A DNA stretch of 44,134 bases from Petralouisia muris (GCF_004793545.1 NZ_SRYA01000040.1:1-44134); one strand, 5' to 3'. Positions 24,685-32,611 are shown, counted from the first letter of the stretch. A program made the numbers and translations. Notes: a model not told the origin generated them from the letters alone.

Positions 24685-25029
24685 ATGAACAAAAACGTTA
24701 CTGTAGAAATTAATATGAAAGGGGTGAACAAAAAATTGGAGAAAATAGCAAAAAAGAAATATCCACCTGTTTATATGCCCTCAGAGTATATGAAAAATGG
24801 TTTTCAATATTCAACACCACAAAAAATATATACTTATGAAGGTCCTGTATTTGTACCAGAAAGCAAGGATATATTTTACAGCCAACCAAAAGAAGATATC
24901 CCTTTTGGATATCATAGAATCAGATGCCAACACTGCGAAAACGTGATAGCCATTCCTATGGGATATAACCATTGTCCTGAATGTGAACAAACGGTATATG
25001 CTGATAAAAATATTGTATTCTTAAAGTAA
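24685..25029 (+). CDS. Small zinc-ribbon protein of unknown function
   Basis: 114 aa. A basic N-terminal helix (MKGVNKKLEKIAKKKYPP) is followed by a Tyr/Pro-rich middle. The C-terminal zinc ribbon is CQHCENVIAIPMGYNHCPEC (two CxxC pairs). No enzyme motif. The ATG at 24685 is chosen because AAGGAGAATCG precedes it; the frame extends further up without a ribosome site. It is the only rightward gene of the defence island and is divergent to the nuclease. It could be a controller or accessory factor, but nothing shows this directly. Confidence 0.7.
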   Translation: MNKNVTVEINMKGVNKKLEKIAKKKYPPVYMPSEYMKNGFQYSTPQKIYTYEGPVFVPESKDIFYSQPKEDIPFGYHRIRCQHCENVIAIPMGYNHCPECEQTVYADKNIVFLK

Positions 25030-25429
25030 TTTATGCTAAAGCCAATTCAGTCACCTGGGTTGGTTTTTCTCCTTTCTGCCGTTAAAATATCGAATTTATT
25101 GTCAATTCTATTTATGCCAAATCATATTATTTTTTCCAAACTTTTCTCCCCATCATCACAATTTGCTCTACATTATCCAAAACCGAACAATGCAACAATG
25201 CACTTGTTATCATTTTACTCCTTACAAGCGTCGAAAAAATGCGGATTGTATAACAATGTATATGATTACAAGTTAGTCTTGACACCTTATCTGAACGCTC
25301 TTTCTTCATATACATAATGGCAAAAGTATAAGGGGGAAAGGAAAGTCCCCCTGTGGGTTATCCTTTACCCCTTTATATTATGGAGGATATATAAATACCT
25401 CTTCAGATGTATAGCTGACTCAGCAAAAT
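25030..25429. other. Gene-free stretch between zinc-ribbon gene and 117-aa gene
   Basis: No convincing gene. A short frame on each strand (25033-25317 plus, 25127-25315 minus) lacks a ribosome site and protein-like composition. A hairpin (AGGGGGA/TCCCCCT near 25331-25352) may terminate the zinc-ribbon transcript. Confidence 0.5.
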
Positions 25430-25783
25430 CTATTTTCCCGCGGCAGAATTTCCATTTGCTAAATTTATAACTTCTTGTATTTGTTCTTCATTATAGCCCA
25501 ATTTTTTCATCGCCCACATTATAGCAATTTTTTCCTGTTCAACCCCAATTTCTACTATTTCATTATGCTTATCAAGATAATGTTGCAAATCTTCCAAGGT
25601 CATCTGCGGTTCATTGTCGGAAGGTAACGTTAACTGATTGTATTTATTTATACCCCACTCTTTTACCTCTCGAATGACAACACTAACAGCCTCTACTCCA
25701 AGACCTTCTAATTCTTTGACTGCCGCATCAAGGATGCCGTCAATCATGTTTTGGACACGCCCTTTTTTATCTTTTTCGTTCAT
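25430..25783 (-). CDS. Small acidic protein of unknown function
   Basis: 117 aa, helical, soluble. The N-terminus (VQNMIDGILDAAVKELEGLG) looks amphipathic, and the C-terminus (EQEKIAIMWAMKKLGYNEEQIQEVINLANG) contains a UBA-like helix pair. The ATG at 25783 has GAAGGT 7 bases before it; the frame upstream to 25873 lacks support. It lies alone between two gene-poor stretches of the island. Function unknown. Confidence 0.6.
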   Translation of the reverse strand: MNEKDKKGRVQNMIDGILDAAVKELEGLGVEAVSVVIREVKEWGINKYNQLTLPSDNEPQMTLEDLQHYLDKHNEIVEIGVEQEKIAIMWAMKKLGYNEEQIQEVINLANGNSAAGK

Positions 25784-26031
25784 GATTGACACCTTCTTTC
25801 CAACAATATGATACTTTACCACTCTTAATATCATATCACGAATCGAAATACTCCACAACAAAAAAAGTGGCAATTACCGAAGCAATCACCATTTTAAAAC
25901 TCCTAATCCCCAATTTTATCATTTTCAAGCATCAGCAGAAAGTCTGTAAGTGAATTATACAACTCAGACATATTGGAAACAGGATATTCAAAGAGGTCAA
26001 AGATGCAGATTCTTCGACCTCTTCCTATTCC

Positions 26032-26691
26032 CTATTTACTACCCTTTACTGCATCAAACATTGATTTTCTCATACCGTCCAAGTACTCCTTGTTTGCTAT
26101 ACATATTCCTCCATAACAATAATCACGAAACATACAAGTCTCACATATAATCTGATTAACACTCTGACGAATCAAGTCATCATCAGACGGCAGTTTATAC
26201 GAATCAACTTTTTTAATTCCTGATGGATTTCTTAATCCAAAATCTATCTGTTTGCCATTGCTCGTTTTTAGATATCTATATGTTTCCGCAAAAAACTCTA
26301 AGCAATCACCAACTTGATAATCTTCAAATCCTTCAATTGGCATCCAAACATGATCTTCCTTTCCATCAAAGCACTCCCCATCCATGTACATACCACTTAC
26401 ATAGATGCGCTTGAAACAGATATTCTTTTGGGTTATTCTCTCGATCTGTCCGGCAAAGCCAAGCGATACTTCATGATGACATAAAAAGAACCACCCTCTT
26501 ATATCCCTTCCTATTGCCATCTGTGCATCAAGATAATCTTCATAGGTAAGTTTTTCGCCACCGAAAACTTCCTTCATGCCTTGTGGTGAAAAATCAATGT
26601 AGCCCCACTCTTGGGTGTCCACAATGACATTCTGACCCCGATATGCCTTCTTCAGTTCCTTCCACTCTGTGTTTCCTTTTCTTTTACCCAT
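26032..26691 (-). CDS. Unrecognised protein with C-terminal cysteine cluster
   Basis: 219 aa. The N-terminal ~170 residues are a mixed alpha/beta domain (IVDTQEWGYIDFSPQGMKEVFGG, WMPIEGFEDYQVGDCLEFFAETYRYLK) that looks like a small beta-barrel or OB-like fold. The C-terminus has CETCMFRDYCYGGIC (C-x2-C-x5-C-x4-C), which could hold zinc or an iron-sulphur cluster. Start supported by GGAGGT 8 bases upstream. A small palindrome (GTCACT/AGTGAC, 26716-26731) precedes it. Family not recognised; location suggests an accessory defence role, unproven. Confidence 0.65.
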   Translation of the reverse strand: MGKRKGNTEWKELKKAYRGQNVIVDTQEWGYIDFSPQGMKEVFGGEKLTYEDYLDAQMAIGRDIRGWFFLCHHEVSLGFAGQIERITQKNICFKRIYVSGMYMDGECFDGKEDHVWMPIEGFEDYQVGDCLEFFAETYRYLKTSNGKQIDFGLRNPSGIKKVDSYKLPSDDDLIRQSVNQIICETCMFRDYCYGGICIANKEYLDGMRKSMFDAVKGSK

Positions 26692-26777
26692 ATTCTCGCA
26701 CCTCCGATTAAAAGTGTCACTTTACAGTGACCTGACAATTTAATCTACGAATATGAGAAAATCTAATCTGTACTCTT

Positions 26778-26933
26778 TCATTTGCTGTATTCTTCCACAA
26801 TCTCAAAGTACGCGTTGATCTTAGTCTGCGCTTCTTCCTCAGATAGTTCAAAATGCGCCATGAGCAAATGTAGGACGGTTTCAATCGTACAGTCCTGTGA
26901 AAATTTATCTCGTATTAAGTCCATTGGATCCAT
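26778..26933 (-). CDS. Small helical protein downstream of fic
   Basis: 51 aa: begins MDPMDLIRDKFSQD, is rich in Glu, Leu and Ile, and ends EEYSK. It is predicted to be all-helical (HLLMAHFELSEEEAQTKINAYFEI). It starts 31 bp after the fic stop on the same strand, with GGAA 7 bases before the ATG, so it is probably co-transcribed with fic. No inhibitory S/TxxxEG motif is seen in it, so it is not an obvious Fic antitoxin. Function unknown. Confidence 0.55.
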   Translation of the reverse strand: MDPMDLIRDKFSQDCTIETVLHLLMAHFELSEEEAQTKINAYFEIVEEYSK

Positions 26934-26964
26934 AATTCATTTCCAATTTTGACATATTAGAACA

Positions 26965-28011
26965 TTACTTCAAACGAACATAATATGTCCCCTTTCCCGA
27001 ACCTTCCCTTTTTAATTCTCCTGCCTTTACCAACTTTCTCAGTGCCCCTTCGACAGAGCTTACACTGAGTGCCGGACATAGTTCTCTGATATCCTGCTTC
27101 GTAAACTTCCCCATCTTATTTAGCGTTGCCTTTCTTACAATATCAACTGCAGGCATTTTTTCTTCCACGATTGAAAATCTGTCTTCAAAATCCTTGTATG
27201 CAGCAAGAATCGTGCCCAAAAGATACTTGATAAAAGGTACTGCATCTTCTGTCCCTTCATGCCAGCCTTCCTGTGCCCTGCCGAGCGCATCATAATACAA
27301 ATCCTTATTTCCTGCTATCTTTGCCACTAAAGAGATGTATTTGCCCACATAAAAACCACTGCGGTATAAAAGCAGTGTAGTGAGCAGTCTGCTCATTCTG
27401 CCGTTTCCGTCATTAAATGGATGTATGCACAAAAAATCATGGATAAAAATCGGTATGACGATAAGTGGCTCTACTTCAAAATTTCCTATGACAAGGTTGT
27501 ATTCCTCACATATCCTTTCTAATGCTTCAGGGGTTTCAAAAGGCGCAAGTGGTGTAAACAATACCTCTGTATGCCCATCAGGATGAGCAGCACTGATATA
27601 ATTCTGTACATTTTTAGTCTGCCCGGCAAGCGGGTTATTCATATGACTGTAAAGCATCTTATGCAGCTGGAGGATATAATTCTTAGTAATCGGAATAGCA
27701 TCAAAACTTTCGTGAATAACATTCAGCACATCACGATATCCTGCGATTTCCTGCTCATCACGGTTCCTTGGTGTTGTTTTTTCCTCAACCAATTGTCTGA
27801 TTCTTGTATTTGTGGTTACAATACCCTCAATGGCATTCGATGCCTCGGTACTTTGTATCTTGGCTATTTCAACGAGCTTTTCCAGCTCATTCGGTTTTTG
27901 TTTGAGGTAAAGCTCCTGTTTCCCTGCATATTTATATATAGCTGCAATGAGCCCAAGAATCTCTAAATCCCACTTTTGCTTTTTTATAGATGAATAATTG
28001 AATGTCCTCAT
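26965..28011 (-). CDS. Fic family protein (class II, self-inhibited AMPylase type)
   Basis: 348 aa. The Fic active site reads HPFNDGNGRMSR (residues 197-208), with the catalytic His and anion-binding DGNGR, so an active nucleotidyl-transferase is expected. The N-terminal inhibitory motif SNAIEG (residues 58-63; S-x3-E-G) marks class II Fic proteins, where the Glu blocks ATP binding. The flap region (LFTPLAPFETPEAL) is present. The C-terminus is a winged-helix-like domain (FTKQDIRELCPALSVSSVEGALRKLVKAGEL), common in this subgroup. The target is unknown. A 51-aa gene follows in the same operon. Confidence 0.92.
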   Translation of the reverse strand: MRTFNYSSIKKQKWDLEILGLIAAIYKYAGKQELYLKQKPNELEKLVEIAKIQSTEASNAIEGIVTTNTRIRQLVEEKTTPRNRDEQEIAGYRDVLNVIHESFDAIPITKNYILQLHKMLYSHMNNPLAGQTKNVQNYISAAHPDGHTEVLFTPLAPFETPEALERICEEYNLVIGNFEVEPLIVIPIFIHDFLCIHPFNDGNGRMSRLLTTLLLYRSGFYVGKYISLVAKIAGNKDLYYDALGRAQEGWHEGTEDAVPFIKYLLGTILAAYKDFEDRFSIVEEKMPAVDIVRKATLNKMGKFTKQDIRELCPALSVSSVEGALRKLVKAGELKREGSGKGTYYVRLK

Positions 28012-28091
28012 TCCCTTATGCGCCTCCCTTTCCCTTAAACATTAACATATTTTAAGGGAAAGTTCAATAATCATTTTCGCAACATAGAGAT

Positions 28092-28349
28092 TTAATGGCT
28101 AATTTCATCGTCACATATCTCTTGTTCCGTTCTTGAATTTTCCATCACTTTCAGCAGATACTCCTCAAACTTTGGCCGGCAGATAAGGTATCGATTTCCC
28201 AGAAATAATGCAAATCCTCCTTCATTGTCCTCTGCCATTCTTCTCATTTTCTTAATGCCTATGTGAAAGTAAGCACTCGCCTCTTTCAGCGATATCATGT
28301 ACCTTTCCTGAAGAGGTATCTCAATCGTTCCTGTTTGCTGCTCTTTCAT
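28092..28349 (-). CDS. xis: Tn916-type excisionase (Xis)
   Basis: 85 aa. IPLQERYMISLKEASAYFHIG, IKKMRRMAEDNEG and FLGNRYLICRPKFEEYL line up with Tn916 Xis ([36 protein letters not shown]). This is a winged-helix DNA-bending protein that directs integrase toward excision. The ATG at 28349 has AAGGAG 9 bases before it. In Tn916 an integrase gene follows directly; here none does, and Fic lies next, so this copy is an orphan or is paired with the serine recombinase at the far end. Confidence 0.85.
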   Translation of the reverse strand: MKEQQTGTIEIPLQERYMISLKEASAYFHIGIKKMRRMAEDNEGGFALFLGNRYLICRPKFEEYLLKVMENSRTEQEICDDEISH

Positions 28350-28834
28350 ATGCACACGCTCCTTTTTGATTATTTGACCATAAAGAGTCGTTACATACAT
28401 CACTCAAAAGCTCCCAAATATCAAGTTTTATCTGCTTTTGCTCTTATGTTTACCTTATAACGATAGCTGCTTGAAATCGTTAAAGGGTGTTCAAATGAAA
28501 CTACTCGACTGTTTTTGACTACTACATTTACTACTTTTACTTCCGTCAGTCGTAGTCCGACCGTAGTGCTCTGGCACAGCAAAAACCCTTATTTGCCCCA
28601 TTTTACCCCGATAATTCAAGCACAGAACAGTAGTCGTTCGTCCTGCCGTGGCAGACGAAAAGTATTTTTACCATCTTTTGCATTTCCTTTCTTTTCCTTT
28701 TATAAACCTGCAAGCCCTTCGCTTTACGGTGATAAGGAAGTATAGAAACTAACTTATCATCAACGCTGACAAACAGGGTGCAAGCAAGAACAGAGAACAC
28801 ATCACTTTCATTAGTGGTCGGTTCTCTGCTTTTT

Positions 28835-28946
28835 GTTACGCAATAGAACGCTGTTTTTGAGGGTAGGGATATAAAATATCGTCTAAGTGTTTTCCATGCT
28901 CTGAAAGCCGCATAAATCAAGGACTTTTTAACCTCTACTGCGTAAC
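28835..28946. repeat. 112-bp element with inverted ends, copy 1
   Basis: Begins GTTACGCAATAGA and ends CTACTGCGTAAC, so the ends are inverted repeats of about 12 bp. The body shares GTTTTTRAGGGTAGG and TAAATCAAG with copy 2 at 29262-29373, which is also exactly 112 bp. This fits a small non-autonomous (MITE-like) element or a repeated structured RNA. Confidence 0.6.
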
Positions 28947-28995
28947 ATACCTACCCAAGAAAGCATTAGTTTTATAAAGCGATTGGATTAGACGG

Positions 28996-29094
28996 ATTTT
29001 GAACACCGTAACAACTCCCGGTGTTGGATTATCCGATATTGGATTTTCCGACACCGGGTTATCCGACATCGGAAAATCCAACGCAATTAAATAA
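28996..29094 (+). pseudogene. C-terminal remnant of a replication-initiator-like gene with 15-bp repeats
   Basis: The frame reads TPGVGLSDIGFSDTGLSDI then GKSNAIK and a stop at 29092-29094. The codon-in-register 15-bp units lie at 29026, 29041, 29056 and 29071 (last one partial), giving a GLSDI-type pentapeptide repeat. Such repeats are common at the C-terminal linker of Firmicutes phage/plasmid replication initiators. The rest of that gene is not visible upstream, so this is a relic or exchanged tail. Confidence 0.45.
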
Positions 29095-29261
29095 AGATAT
29101 AACTAACTAAAGAAAAACCAAATACAGACTTAATCAAATATCTATTCCTTTCCTATCCTTTCCCCTAACCCCTTTCCTTTGAAGCACAATATAGTGACAG
29201 AGCTGCAAGAATGGAAAAGAATGGAACGGAAACGGCAGTATAAAGAAATATTGTTTACTAT

Positions 29262-29373
29262 GTTACGCAATAGAACACCGTTTTTAAGGGTAGGAGTATA
29301 AAACCCTTACCCTTGTCCTTATCGCCGCTGTAATGCGCTTAAATCAAGCGAGAAACACCCTCTATCGTGTAAC
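29262..29373. repeat. 112-bp element with inverted ends, copy 2
   Basis: Begins GTTACGCAATAGA and ends CTATCGTGTAAC; same length and same end design as copy 1 (28835-28946), with diverged interior. Same orientation, 427 bp further on. Confidence 0.6.
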
Positions 29374-29438
29374 AATCATTCCATACTGGATTGAGGGCGA
29401 AAGCAGTCTACTGATTTCGTCCTCTTGACTGCCCATTA

Positions 29439-29508
29439 GCAAAGGCGGGAAAAGCTGTCAAGGGCGCGTAGCGCGAAGTTTACCCTTGACAGCTTTTCAC
29501 GTCTTTGC
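29439..29508. repeat. 26-bp inverted repeat (long hairpin) after the orf8-like gene
   Basis: Arms 29439-29464 and 29483-29508 match at 24 of 26 positions; the inner 16 bases (GAAAAGCTGTCAAGGG) pair perfectly. The 18-base loop contains a further small hairpin CGCGTAGCGCG. It lies just after the stop of the orf8-like gene on the minus strand. Could be a terminator, a processing site or an oriT/recombination site. Confidence 0.65.
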
Positions 29509-29514
29509 TACTTC

Positions 29515-29718
29515 CTATCGGTCGAAGCGGAATTTCAATATGGCTTCAACCAGTTTTGCCTTTAATCTGTCCTGTGTGTCGTCATTGATATGCCCCTTAT
29601 ACATAGACAGGTATTTGATGTGTGCGGTGTAGTGCTGCAATACTGCGTCTACCGCTTCCGGCTCTCCGGCAACGGCTTTTTCGATTACTTCAAAAGGTAT
29701 CAGCTTTTTGTTCCTCAT
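29515..29718 (-). CDS. Tn916 orf8-like HTH protein
   Basis: 67 aa. MRNKKLIPFEVIEKAVAGEPEAVDAVLQHYTAHIKYLS closely resembles Tn916 Orf8 (helix-turn-helix domain protein of conjugative transposons), with LKAKLVEAILKFRFD at the end. It overlaps the sigma-factor gene by 29 bp, as in Tn916 relatives. It is thought to act with the Orf7 sigma-like factor in controlling transfer genes. Confidence 0.85.
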   Translation of the reverse strand: MRNKKLIPFEVIEKAVAGEPEAVDAVLQHYTAHIKYLSMYKGHINDDTQDRLKAKLVEAILKFRFDR

Positions 29719-30148
29719 GTTCCAATCTCTCCCATTCTTTCCGCAACTGTTTCAGCGCGACATTTCTTCTGTGATTTATCGTACTTCTACAACGCCCATA
29801 CAGTCTGCCGATTGCTTCATCACGATAACCGATGAAGTAATATAGCAACAAAACTTCTTGCCTTAACTCCGGCAACTTTGCTAATGTCGTCGCTAACCGT
29901 TCATCATCAACGATAACTTCCTTTCCCAACACATGAAATACGGTCGGCTTGTCCTGCTTTTCAAAGTAGCTGTCCATAGCAGACGGTTCAAAATATCGTT
30001 CTGACATCAGATAGTCAAGGGATATTTCCCGTTCCATTTTCCGCTTCAAATCCCTCCATGCGTTGATTGCTTCATGGCGCAGGACAACCTTGCAGAACGC
30101 ATGGAAAGCATATTCAATATGCTCCATGAACTGTTCAGAATATCTCAT
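29690..30148 (-). CDS. Sigma-70 family factor, Tn916 orf7-like
   Basis: 152 aa. It has a region 2-like N-terminus (FCKVVLRHEAINAWRDLKRK) and a region 4 (LPELRQEVLLLYYFIGYRDEAIGRLYGRCRSTINHRRNVALKQLRKE), the latter with a clear HTH. In Tn916 the counterpart turns on late conjugation genes. Start supported by GGGGGT 8 bases upstream. Here the conjugation genes themselves are absent, so this is the control module of a reduced element. Confidence 0.85.
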   Translation of the reverse strand: MRYSEQFMEHIEYAFHAFCKVVLRHEAINAWRDLKRKMEREISLDYLMSERYFEPSAMDSYFEKQDKPTVFHVLGKEVIVDDERLATTLAKLPELRQEVLLLYYFIGYRDEAIGRLYGRCRSTINHRRNVALKQLRKEWERLEHEEQKADTF

Positions 30149-30250
30149 TTTCTCTCACCCCCTTTCTTCCCAGTAGGGGGCTATTACAACAAGAACCCAT
30201 GCAGAATATATCCGCATAGGTTCTTGAGTAATATGAGTTATTAAGACATA

Positions 30251-30361
30251 CTAAATGATATGTGTATTCATACTCATAGGCGCAATAATCCTCGTTAATG
30301 GCTTGGATTTTTTTGACAGGTCAATGATTGTTGGATTTTGTCGATATGATTTATGCTTCAT
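30251..30361 (-). CDS. Small basic peptide (36 aa) of the transposon
   Basis: MKHKSYRQNPTIIDLSKKSK start, ending MSMNTHII; basic N-terminal half. The ATG at 30361 has AGAGGT 6 bases before it; the longer frame up to 30469 lacks a ribosome site. Lies between the sigma gene and the KTR operon terminator. Short, so uncertain. Confidence 0.4.
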   Translation of the reverse strand: MKHKSYRQNPTIIDLSKKSKPLTRIIAPMSMNTHII

Positions 30362-30466
30362 GGCGGTACCTCTTTTTAGACATCGCGTCAAAAGGAACGT
30401 GTAAAAAGCTCTCTGCTGAACAACAGTTTTTTCTTTGTCGTCATTCAGCAGATTGGATTGAATTAT

Positions 30467-30514
30467 CAAAAAAGGAGCCGATAACAGCAGTTCAAATCTG
30501 CGTGTTATCGGCTC
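30467..30514 (-). terminator. Terminator of the ABC-KTR operon
   Basis: Perfect 12-bp stem GAGCCGATAACA/TGTTATCGGCTC (arms 30475-30486 and 30503-30514) followed on the minus strand by a TTTTTTT run. The stop codon of the KTR gene lies inside the stem. Confidence 0.9.
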
Positions 30515-30708
30515 TGCGTCTGTGCGTCCGGCTCTTTGATAACCGAAATATGAAATTGTGTTACATTGATTAAAATTTCCTGCTTACATTTGGGGCAGAA
30601 CAGCGGGAAGTTCCGAAGCTCTGTATCTAACCGCATTTTAATACGTGTCTTGCTCCCGCAAACAGGGCATAATAACCATTTGAATTGCTCGCTCTCGTTA
30701 TGATTCAT
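30505..30708 (-). CDS. Cysteine-rich KTR domain protein
   Basis: 67 aa. CPVCGSKTRIKMR then FCPKCKQEILINV: two CxxC pairs forming a zinc ribbon, with the KTR triplet after the first pair, matching the KTR family seen in many Firmicutes integrative elements. Overlaps the preceding gene by 11 bp. Role unknown; probably nucleic-acid binding. Confidence 0.88.
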   Translation of the reverse strand: MNHNESEQFKWLLCPVCGSKTRIKMRLDTELRNFPLFCPKCKQEILINVTQFHISVIKEPDAQTQSR

Positions 30709-30943
30709 GGGTTTTATTCTTGCTTTCCTTTTTCAGTACAGCACTGCTGATAACGCTGATACCGCCCAATAACGCACAAGATTTTGACGGAAAAAGGATT
30801 CCTGCCGCCACAAGACCAGCGCCGACAACTAAGTTACATACCGCTGCCGTTTTTAACGCTTTCTTTTTCGGGTTGGGAAGCTCTACGGATATTCCCAGTG
30901 TGTCATTCAGCTTTTCGCAAGCCTGATTTACTTCTTTAATCAT
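30698..30943 (-). CDS. Small membrane protein
   Basis: 81 aa. One to two hydrophobic segments (AAVCNLVVGAGLVAAGILF and LGGISVISSAVL) after a charged N-terminal helix. AAGGAGG lies shortly before the ATG. Co-transcribed with the exporter genes and overlapping the KTR gene. Perhaps an accessory of the ABC transporter; not recognised otherwise. Confidence 0.65.
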   Translation of the reverse strand: MIKEVNQACEKLNDTLGISVELPNPKKKALKTAAVCNLVVGAGLVAAGILFPSKSCALLGGISVISSAVLKKESKNKTHES

Positions 30944-30953
30944 TTTGTCCTCC

Positions 30954-31178
30954 TTAAAACAATAACTGTATGCCGTGATTTACAATAAGCAACACGCCAA
31001 CGCCTATGACAATCCATAGGGCTGTGGCTTTCTTTTCTTTCCCTTTTCTCTTGTTCAGAAACAGGAAAAGCAATCCCACACCCACAAGGCAGATACCGAC
31101 AATCAATGATACGATTGTAATAGTCTGCATGATTTCTGCACTTGGAACGGGTACAAAATCGGGAATTGGAAAATTCAT
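30954..31178 (-). CDS. Small two-helix membrane protein
   Basis: 74 aa. Two transmembrane helices (TIVSLIVGICLVGVGLLFLFL and ALWIVIGVGVLLIVNHGI) separated by a very basic loop (NKRKGKEKKA). Start has GGGGG 7 bases upstream. Sits between the ABC permease and the 81-aa membrane protein; likely part of the same exporter operon. Confidence 0.7.
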   Translation of the reverse strand: MNFPIPDFVPVPSAEIMQTITIVSLIVGICLVGVGLLFLFLNKRKGKEKKATALWIVIGVGVLLIVNHGIQLLF

Positions 31179-31197
31179 GTTATCGTCCCCCTTTCTT

Positions 31198-31893
31198 TTA
31201 ATTGCTTAAATCTGATAAAATCATTTTTCTCATTGTGATTGCTGAAAAAGTGATTCCTATGATGCCGAAAATAATTGCCGCAATGGGAATTGACAAAAGT
31301 CCTGCGCTGCTTCCCTGTGAATTTGACGCTATGGCAACAATGATGATAGACGAAACAACGGTTGCAATCGCTGACTTCTTTATCATTCCAACATACAGCG
31401 GGAGAAGCCCCAACAGGATTGCGGATATTGTTGTAACTGCCTGTGTCATTATGTTTCCAAAGCTGAACGTGACAAAATCAAAACATTTTGCCGCAAGAAA
31501 GATTGTGGCATATTGGAAGATATTTGATAGTACATGGAACAGGAACATGATACCACATATCAAAATGAGTTTTGCCGTAATCAATTTTGTGCGACTGATT
31601 GGGTAAGTGAAAAGCAAACAGATTGTTTTGTTTCTGTATTCTTCAATCACAAATACGGAAATCAGTACCGCTTCCCATACAATCAGAGTAGCCCTTACAA
31701 GCATTGCCGCTAACGTAACCGTATCTAACTGGACTGGGGCAAATCCCGGAAGTGTGGATATATTGCCGCTTGCAGTTAAAAGGCTGGACGTAAAGACCGA
31801 AAGCAGAAAAATGATAAAGTTAGCGATTAACAATCCGGCGATATGCGGCTTCAACGGTACTTTCTTAATTTCCATGCGGATAAGGTTCCACAT
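31198..31893 (-). CDS. ABC-2 type transporter permease
   Basis: 231 aa with about six transmembrane helices and the N-terminal MWNLIRMEIKKVPLKPHI stretch typical of ABC-2 permeases linked to bacitracin, lantibiotic or bacteriocin resistance. It pairs with the ATPase gene, which overlaps its 5-prime end. The ATG at 31893 is preferred over the GTG at 31902 because AGGAGG is then 8 bases away. Substrate unknown. Confidence 0.85.
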   Translation of the reverse strand: MWNLIRMEIKKVPLKPHIAGLLIANFIIFLLSVFTSSLLTASGNISTLPGFAPVQLDTVTLAAMLVRATLIVWEAVLISVFVIEEYRNKTICLLFTYPISRTKLITAKLILICGIMFLFHVLSNIFQYATIFLAAKCFDFVTFSFGNIMTQAVTTISAILLGLLPLYVGMIKKSAIATVVSSIIIVAIASNSQGSSAGLLSIPIAAIIFGIIGITFSAITMRKMILSDLSN

Positions 31894-32611
31894 TTTTTTC
31901 ACCTCCTCCCAATAAGCCTAAATAATAGGTTTCAAGGTCTATCCCTTTGGCTGTGAGTTCTTTCATTGATACTTCCGCAAGCATAGCCCCGTGGTCAATA
32001 ATTCCGATTGTGTCGGCAATTTTAGACAGCTCGTCAAGGATATGGCTGGATATTAAAATGCTTGTGTGATATTCATGGTTGATTCGCAACAGCAGCTCCC
32101 GTACTTCTATAATTCCCTGTGGGTCTAAGCCGTTTATAGGTTCGTCTAAAATGAGCAAATCCGGCTTTGTGAGCATTGCCCTTGCAAGCGCAAGCCGCTG
32201 TTTCATTCCCAAAGAGAATTTCCCTACGGCTTTTTTGCCCGTTTCTGCAATCCCTAACAGTGACAGCGTTTCCATGATGTTTTCATAGCCTGCGCCCATG
32301 TACCGGCAATGGAGTTCCATGTTCTCGTATGCGCTTAAATGGCTGTAAAAAACAGGGCTTTCAATAATGCTGCCGATACGGGAGAAAACGGGATTGTTCC
32401 CCTTGTTGATAGTTTCGCCTAATAAACATACCGTACCTGTATCGGGGAAAATGATGTGGTACAGCGTTTTCATCAGCGAAGTTTTTCCTGCGCCGTTCGC
32501 GCCCAAAAATCCGTACACTTCCCCTTGCCTTACATTCATGCAAATATCATTCAGTATGGGGCTGCCCTCTATGGATTTTGATAAGTGCCGGACTTCAACC
32601 GCATTTGTCAT
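31865..32611 (-). CDS. ABC transporter ATP-binding protein (BcrA-like)
   Basis: 248 aa. Walker A GANGAGKTS, ABC signature FSLGMKQRLALA, Walker B LLILDEPINGLD and switch His (SSHILDEL) all present. Closest in style to BcrA/lantibiotic-immunity ATPases. The ATG at 32611 (MTNAVEV) has AGGGGG 7 bases before it; an upstream extension of the frame to 32737 is not supported. It overlaps the DUF4177 gene by 4 bases and the permease by 29. Confidence 0.92.
   Translation of the reverse strand: MTNAVEVRHLSKSIEGSPILNDICMNVRQGEVYGFLGANGAGKTSLMKTLYHIIFPDTGTVCLLGETINKGNNPVFSRIGSIIESPVFYSHLSAYENMELHCRYMGAGYENIMETLSLLGIAETGKKAVGKFSLGMKQRLALARAMLTKPDLLILDEPINGLDPQGIIEVRELLLRINHEYHTSILISSHILDELSKIADTIGIIDHGAMLAEVSMKELTAKGIDLETYYLGLLGGGEKNVEPYPHGN

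Larger units (their letters stand above)
28350..29514. other. Gene-poor stretch with repeats and gene remnants
   Basis: No intact gene. Besides the 112-bp elements, the 15-bp repeats and the long hairpin listed separately, it has a terminator-like hairpin (CAGAGAAC/GTTCTCTG, about 28786-28830, followed by TTTTTG). A minus-strand remnant starts MVKILFVCHGR near 28675, reminiscent of a low-molecular-weight phosphatase N-terminus, but soon meets stops. Confidence 0.55.

Noticed and set aside
25033-25317. 94-aa reading frame right after the zinc-ribbon gene
   Set aside because: No ribosome site, composition unlike a protein, and it overlaps an equally poor frame on the other strand.
28515-28920. 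Overlapping frames on both strands in the transposon spacer
   Set aside because: They contradict each other, lack ribosome sites and contain repeat DNA; only a possible MVKILFVCHG remnant was noted.
29026-29085. Short direct repeats that could suggest a CRISPR array
   Set aside because: Units are 15 bp, contiguous and keep a reading frame; there are no spacers.
28835-29373. Integron attC-like sites
   Set aside because: GTTACGC lies at the left and GCGTAAC at the right, the reverse of attC core order, and no integron integrase is present.
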